Assembly: GCA_949283905.1 (NCBI GenBank)
Contig: CASDUB010000088.1
Span: 1 to 8,514 of the forward strand
DNA: 8,514 bases
Reading direction: 5' to 3'
From: an uncultured Lachnospiraceae bacterium
Lineage (GTDB): Bacteria > Bacillota > Clostridia > Lachnospirales > Lachnospiraceae
Shown one piece after another: positions 5,908 to 8,514 of the stretch. A program made the translations under genes and the position numbers. Within the stretch, counting starts at the first letter, position 1; each line of letters begins with the position of its first letter. The notes below the pieces were generated by a model, which saw only the letters and a program-made list of their open reading frames with translations, was not told where the DNA came from and made no database searches.

Positions 5908-7263
5908 GCGGATAATGTTAATTTAAGGGCGCTTGCGCTGGAAACGCTTTTGGAAGCGGAAAAAACTGAAGGTAAATTAAATGAGATTATCAATGCGGTT
6001 CTTGAAAAATACGCTTACCTTCCGAAAAATCAGAGAGCCTTCTACGCACGGCTTGTAGAAGGAACGGCAGAAAACAGGATAAAAATAGATTATATAATAG
6101 ACTGTTATTCAAAAGTGCCGGTAAAAAAGATGAAACCGGCCGTGAGAAATATATTAAGAACAGCGATATATCAGATCAAAGAAATGCAGTCTGTTCCTGA
6201 CAGCGCAGCAGTAAATGAAGCTGTGAAGCTTGCGGTAAAAAAGGGTTTCGTCCGACTGAAAGGGTTTGTAAACGGCGTTTTAAGAAACGTTATCAGAGAA
6301 CCTGAAAAATGTGTTTTCCCGGACAGGGCAGATATAAAGAAATATATCTGCGTCAATTATTCGATGCCGGAGTTTATCGTTTCAGAGTGGATAGAGCGTT
6401 TTGGAGATAAAACGACGGAAGATATATGCAGAGCCTTTTTAAATGAAAAGAAAACCACGATCAGAATACGCGGCAATGATGAGCAAAGATCCGAAATAAA
6501 AGAAAAGCTTATAAAAGAAGGCGTAAAAATAGAAAAAGCGCCCTATGTCGATTATGCGTATTATATATCGGATTTTGACAATCTGTCGGAATTGGAAAGT
6601 TTTAAGCAGGGCGGATTTACGGTTCAGGATATAAGCTCCATGATCGCTGTTAAGTGCGCAGCAATAGACGCCGGCAGAGATCTGAAGATAATGGATGTAT
6701 GCGCGGCGCCCGGAGGCAAAAGCCTTCTGGCAGCTGATCTTTCGTCGGCCGGAACAAAGATCATTTCGAGAGATATTTCATATAAAAAGACAGATCTGAT
6801 AGAAGATAATATATTAAGATGCGGAATCGATAAGATATCGACGGAAGTGTGGGACGCATCGCAGTTTGATCCGAAATATGAAGCGTCAATGGATATAGTG
6901 ATAGCCGATGTGCCTTGTTCAGGATTTGGAGTGATCGGTCATAAACCGGATATAAAATACAATGCGTCGGAAGACAAGGTAAGATCGCTTGTAAATATTC
7001 AGCGAAGCATTATTGACGCGGCAGTCAGATATGTAAAACCCGGCGGCGTTTTTCTGTACAGTACATGCACTGTATCAGAGGCTGAAAACGAGGATAATGT
7101 AAGATATATTCTTGCGAAAGAAGGATTTTCGACAGAAGATATATCGCCGTATCTTCCTGATGAAATAAAAAGCGCGGCTGCAAAAGACGGTTATATACAG
7201 CTGATGCCCGGACAGGAGTCGTGCGACGGCTTTTTTATAGCGAGGTTTAAGAGGGAAAAATAA
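5905..7263 (+). CDS. rsmB: 16S rRNA (cytosine-967-C5)-methyltransferase
   Basis: S-adenosylmethionine-dependent enzyme that methylates C967 (E. coli numbering) of 16S rRNA. The 452 residues match the family. An N-terminal NusB-like RNA-binding domain (about 5-130, with FYARLVEGTAENR and NEAVKLA...FVNGVLRN) is followed by the NOL1/NOP2/Sun methyltransferase domain. The SAM loop is DVCAAPGGKS (264-273). Asp290 and Asn302 lie in the next motif. DVPCSGFGVIGHKPDIKY (335-352) holds the product-release Cys338, and YSTCT (385-389) holds the catalytic nucleophile Cys388. The end, QLMPGQESCDGFFIARF, is typical. The NusB-like part separates RsmB from other m5C enzymes such as RsmF. It begins with TTG, supported by a strong AAAGGAG. 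rlmN starts one base after its stop codon, so the two are surely co-transcribed. Confidence 0.96.
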   Translation: MADNVNLRALALETLLEAEKTEGKLNEIINAVLEKYAYLPKNQRAFYARLVEGTAENRIKIDYIIDCYSKVPVKKMKPAVRNILRTAIYQIKEMQSVPDSAAVNEAVKLAVKKGFVRLKGFVNGVLRNVIREPEKCVFPDRADIKKYICVNYSMPEFIVSEWIERFGDKTTEDICRAFLNEKKTTIRIRGNDEQRSEIKEKLIKEGVKIEKAPYVDYAYYISDFDNLSELESFKQGGFTVQDISSMIAVKCAAIDAGRDLKIMDVCAAPGGKSLLAADLSSAGTKIISRDISYKKTDLIEDNILRCGIDKISTEVWDASQFDPKYEASMDIVIADVPCSGFGVIGHKPDIKYNASEDKVRSLVNIQRSIIDAAVRYVKPGGVFLYSTCTVSEAENEDNVRYILAKEGFSTEDISPYLPDEIKSAAAKDGYIQLMPGQESCDGFFIARFKREK

Positions 7264-7264
7264 T

Positions 7265-8314
7265 ATGGCAGAAGAAAATATTAATACAGATATAAAATCG
7301 CTGTTTCCCGATGAGATCAAAGAACTTGTAAAAGAAATGGGAGAGAAGCCGTTCAGAGCGGTTCAGTTGTTTGAGTGGCTGCACCAAAGAAGGGTCACAT
7401 CTTATGAAGATATGACAAATCTGCCGGCGGTATTTAGACAAAGGCTGAGCGAACAGTATCCGATCACTGTTTTAAGAAAGGCCGACTGCCTTATATCGAA
7501 AAAAGACGGAACGCGGAAATATCTCTTTGAACTTCAGGACGGAAACGTGATAGAAAGCGTCTTTATGAAATATCATCACGGAAATTCCGTGTGCATCTCG
7601 TCTCAGGTGGGATGCGCTATGGGGTGCAGATTCTGCGCGTCTACAATAGGCGGAAAGCTGAGAAATTTAAAAGCTTCGGAGATGCTTGAGCAGATATACA
7701 GGATACAGGAAGATACAGGCGAGAGAATTTCCAATATAGTTGTGATGGGAACGGGCGAGCCCTTTGATAATTATGAACAGCTTATACGATTTATACGTCT
7801 TGTAACAAATGAAAAAGGGCTGAATATCAGCGTGAGAAACATTACGGTTTCCACATGCGGAATAGTGCCGAAAATGTATGAGTTCGCAAAAGAAAAACTT
7901 GCAGTAACGCTGGCTGTTTCGCTTCATGCGTCAAATGATGAAACAAGAAAGAAGCTGATGCCGATCGCGAATAAATATACGATCGCGGAAGTGATTGCCG
8001 CGGCGAAAAACTATTATGATGTGACAGGACGCAGGGTTACTTTTGAATATGCGCTCGCCGCAGGGGAAAACGATTCGGATAACGACGCCGCTCAGCTTTC
8101 GAAGATTTTAAGAAATTTTCCGTGCCATGTAAATCTTATCCCTGTAAATCCTGTGGATGAAAGGGATTTTAAGCCTACACATCACGAAGAAACGTTGAAA
8201 TTTCAAAATAAACTTGAAAAAAACAGAATAAATGTTACTATTAGAAGAGAAATGGGCTCAGATATCAACGGAGCCTGTGGACAACTACGTAAGAGCTATA
8301 TAGATAGAAAATAA
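7265..8314 (+). CDS. rlmN: Dual-specificity 23S rRNA/tRNA (adenine-C2)-methyltransferase RlmN
   Basis: Radical-SAM enzyme that makes 2-methyladenosine at A2503 of 23S rRNA and at A37 of some tRNAs, using a [4Fe-4S] cluster and a methyl-cysteine intermediate. The 349 residues are the usual length. The cluster ligands are Cys117, Cys121 and Cys124 (CAMGCRFC). The methyl-carrying Cys338 lies in NGACGQL (335-341), and the second SAM motif GEPFDNY spans 164-170. Other family blocks are VSLHASND (218-225), VTFEYAL (258-264) and NLIPVNP (290-296). Cfr, the A2503-C8 resistance paralogue, is the main alternative. Here the typical RlmN block at 300-341 and the housekeeping context (one base after rsmB, before a PP2C phosphatase) favour RlmN. 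The start ATG follows GAGGG (7251-7255) by 9 bases. Confidence 0.96.
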   Translation: MAEENINTDIKSLFPDEIKELVKEMGEKPFRAVQLFEWLHQRRVTSYEDMTNLPAVFRQRLSEQYPITVLRKADCLISKKDGTRKYLFELQDGNVIESVFMKYHHGNSVCISSQVGCAMGCRFCASTIGGKLRNLKASEMLEQIYRIQEDTGERISNIVVMGTGEPFDNYEQLIRFIRLVTNEKGLNISVRNITVSTCGIVPKMYEFAKEKLAVTLAVSLHASNDETRKKLMPIANKYTIAEVIAAAKNYYDVTGRRVTFEYALAAGENDSDNDAAQLSKILRNFPCHVNLIPVNPVDERDFKPTHHEETLKFQNKLEKNRINVTIRREMGSDINGACGQLRKSYIDRK

Positions 8315-8344
8315 TTCTAAGATAGCCTGTTAGAAAGATTTACC

Positions 8345-8350
8345 AGGAGA
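8345..8350 (+). promoter_or_regulatory. Ribosome binding site of the PP2C phosphatase gene
   Basis: AGGAGA precedes two tandem ATG codons at 8354 and 8357. Spacing is 3 bases to the first and 6 to the second, so the second fits better. Confidence 0.6.
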
Positions 8351-8356
8351 AGTATG

Positions 8357-8514
8357 ATGAAGGTATTTTCTGCTACTGACGTGGGAAAAATTCGTTCTAT
8401 GAACCAGGACTTTATATTTACTTCTGAAGATCCGGTAGGAAACCTGCCGAATCTTTTTGTGGTTGCAGACGGAATGGGCGGACACAATGCAGGAGATTTT
8501 GCATCGAATTACGG
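8357..8514 (+). CDS. PP2C-family Ser/Thr protein phosphatase, 3'-truncated by window end
   Basis: Only the first 52 codons are visible, reading MKVFSATDVGKIRSMNQD and then LFVVADGMGGHNAGDFAS. Two metal-binding blocks of Mn2+/Mg2+-dependent PP2C phosphatases are clear: the early Gly-Lys-x-Arg-x-x-Asn-Gln-Asp segment, and ADGMGGH, whose Asp and Gly coordinate the dinuclear metal centre. The family is about 240-250 residues, so about 190 are missing. In Firmicutes the gene after rlmN is usually prpC/stp, followed by the PASTA-domain Ser/Thr kinase (prkC/stkP) and rsgA. From that conserved order I infer that this phosphatase opposes such a kinase. An ATG one codon upstream (8354) could also be used. 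The 39-base gap after rlmN holds no terminator, so it is probably in the same transcript. Confidence 0.9.
   Translation, partial: MKVFSATDVGKIRSMNQDFIFTSEDPVGNLPNLFVVADGMGGHNAGDFASNY

Noticed and set aside
7265..8314. Cfr-type antibiotic-resistance methyltransferase.
   Set aside because: Full-length housekeeping RlmN blocks and the conserved rsmB-rlmN-phosphatase order favour RlmN.
8315..8335. Inverted repeat TTCTAA/TTAGAA after rlmN as a terminator.
   Set aside because: Only 6 A/T-rich pairs with a 9-nt loop and no T run follow, and the phosphatase ribosome binding site comes at once. Co-transcription is more likely.

Overview
The window looks like chromosomal DNA from a low-to-moderate G+C Firmicute of the class Clostridia, probably a gut-associated member. 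This rests on strong AGGAGG-type ribosome binding sites, heavy use of ATA/AGA/AAA codons in the non-glycolytic genes, and a gene order (priA-def-fmt-rsmB-rlmN-PP2C phosphatase) typical of Firmicutes. I cannot name a genus from sequence alone. All genes lie on the + strand and there is no sign of an insertion sequence, prophage or CRISPR array.

Region 1 (1-2138) is the end of a glycolytic operon: a 5'-truncated phosphoglycerate kinase gene (pgk), a 219-base gap, and a complete triosephosphate isomerase gene (tpiA), closed by a short hairpin terminator. The gap is the most interesting part of the window. From the last base of the pgk stop codon (1119) to 1290 it folds by eye into a compact four-way-junction RNA: one closing stem and three long arms, with tandem G-A/G-A internal loops recurring four times. 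Its position between pgk and tpiA and its complexity match what I remember of the bioinformatically predicted 'PGK RNA motif', reported from gut metagenomes and of unknown function. A perfect 8-base Shine-Dalgarno sequence and an 8-codon open frame are embedded in the first arm.

Region 2 (2139-8514) is a translation and genome-maintenance cluster: priA (replication restart helicase), def (peptide deformylase), fmt (Met-tRNA formyltransferase), rsmB (16S rRNA m5C967 methyltransferase, TTG start), rlmN (radical-SAM 23S rRNA/tRNA m2A methyltransferase), and the first 52 codons of a PP2C-family protein phosphatase cut off by the window end. Gaps are 1-40 bases, with one ATGA overlap (def/fmt), so these genes are probably co-transcribed. 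A candidate promoter with a perfect TATAAT sits just upstream of priA. Fmt formylates initiator Met-tRNA and Def removes the formyl group from new proteins; RsmB and RlmN modify the ribosome. The phosphatase probably opens the usual PP2C/PASTA-kinase module outside the window.

No gene-free stretch exceeds 300 bases.
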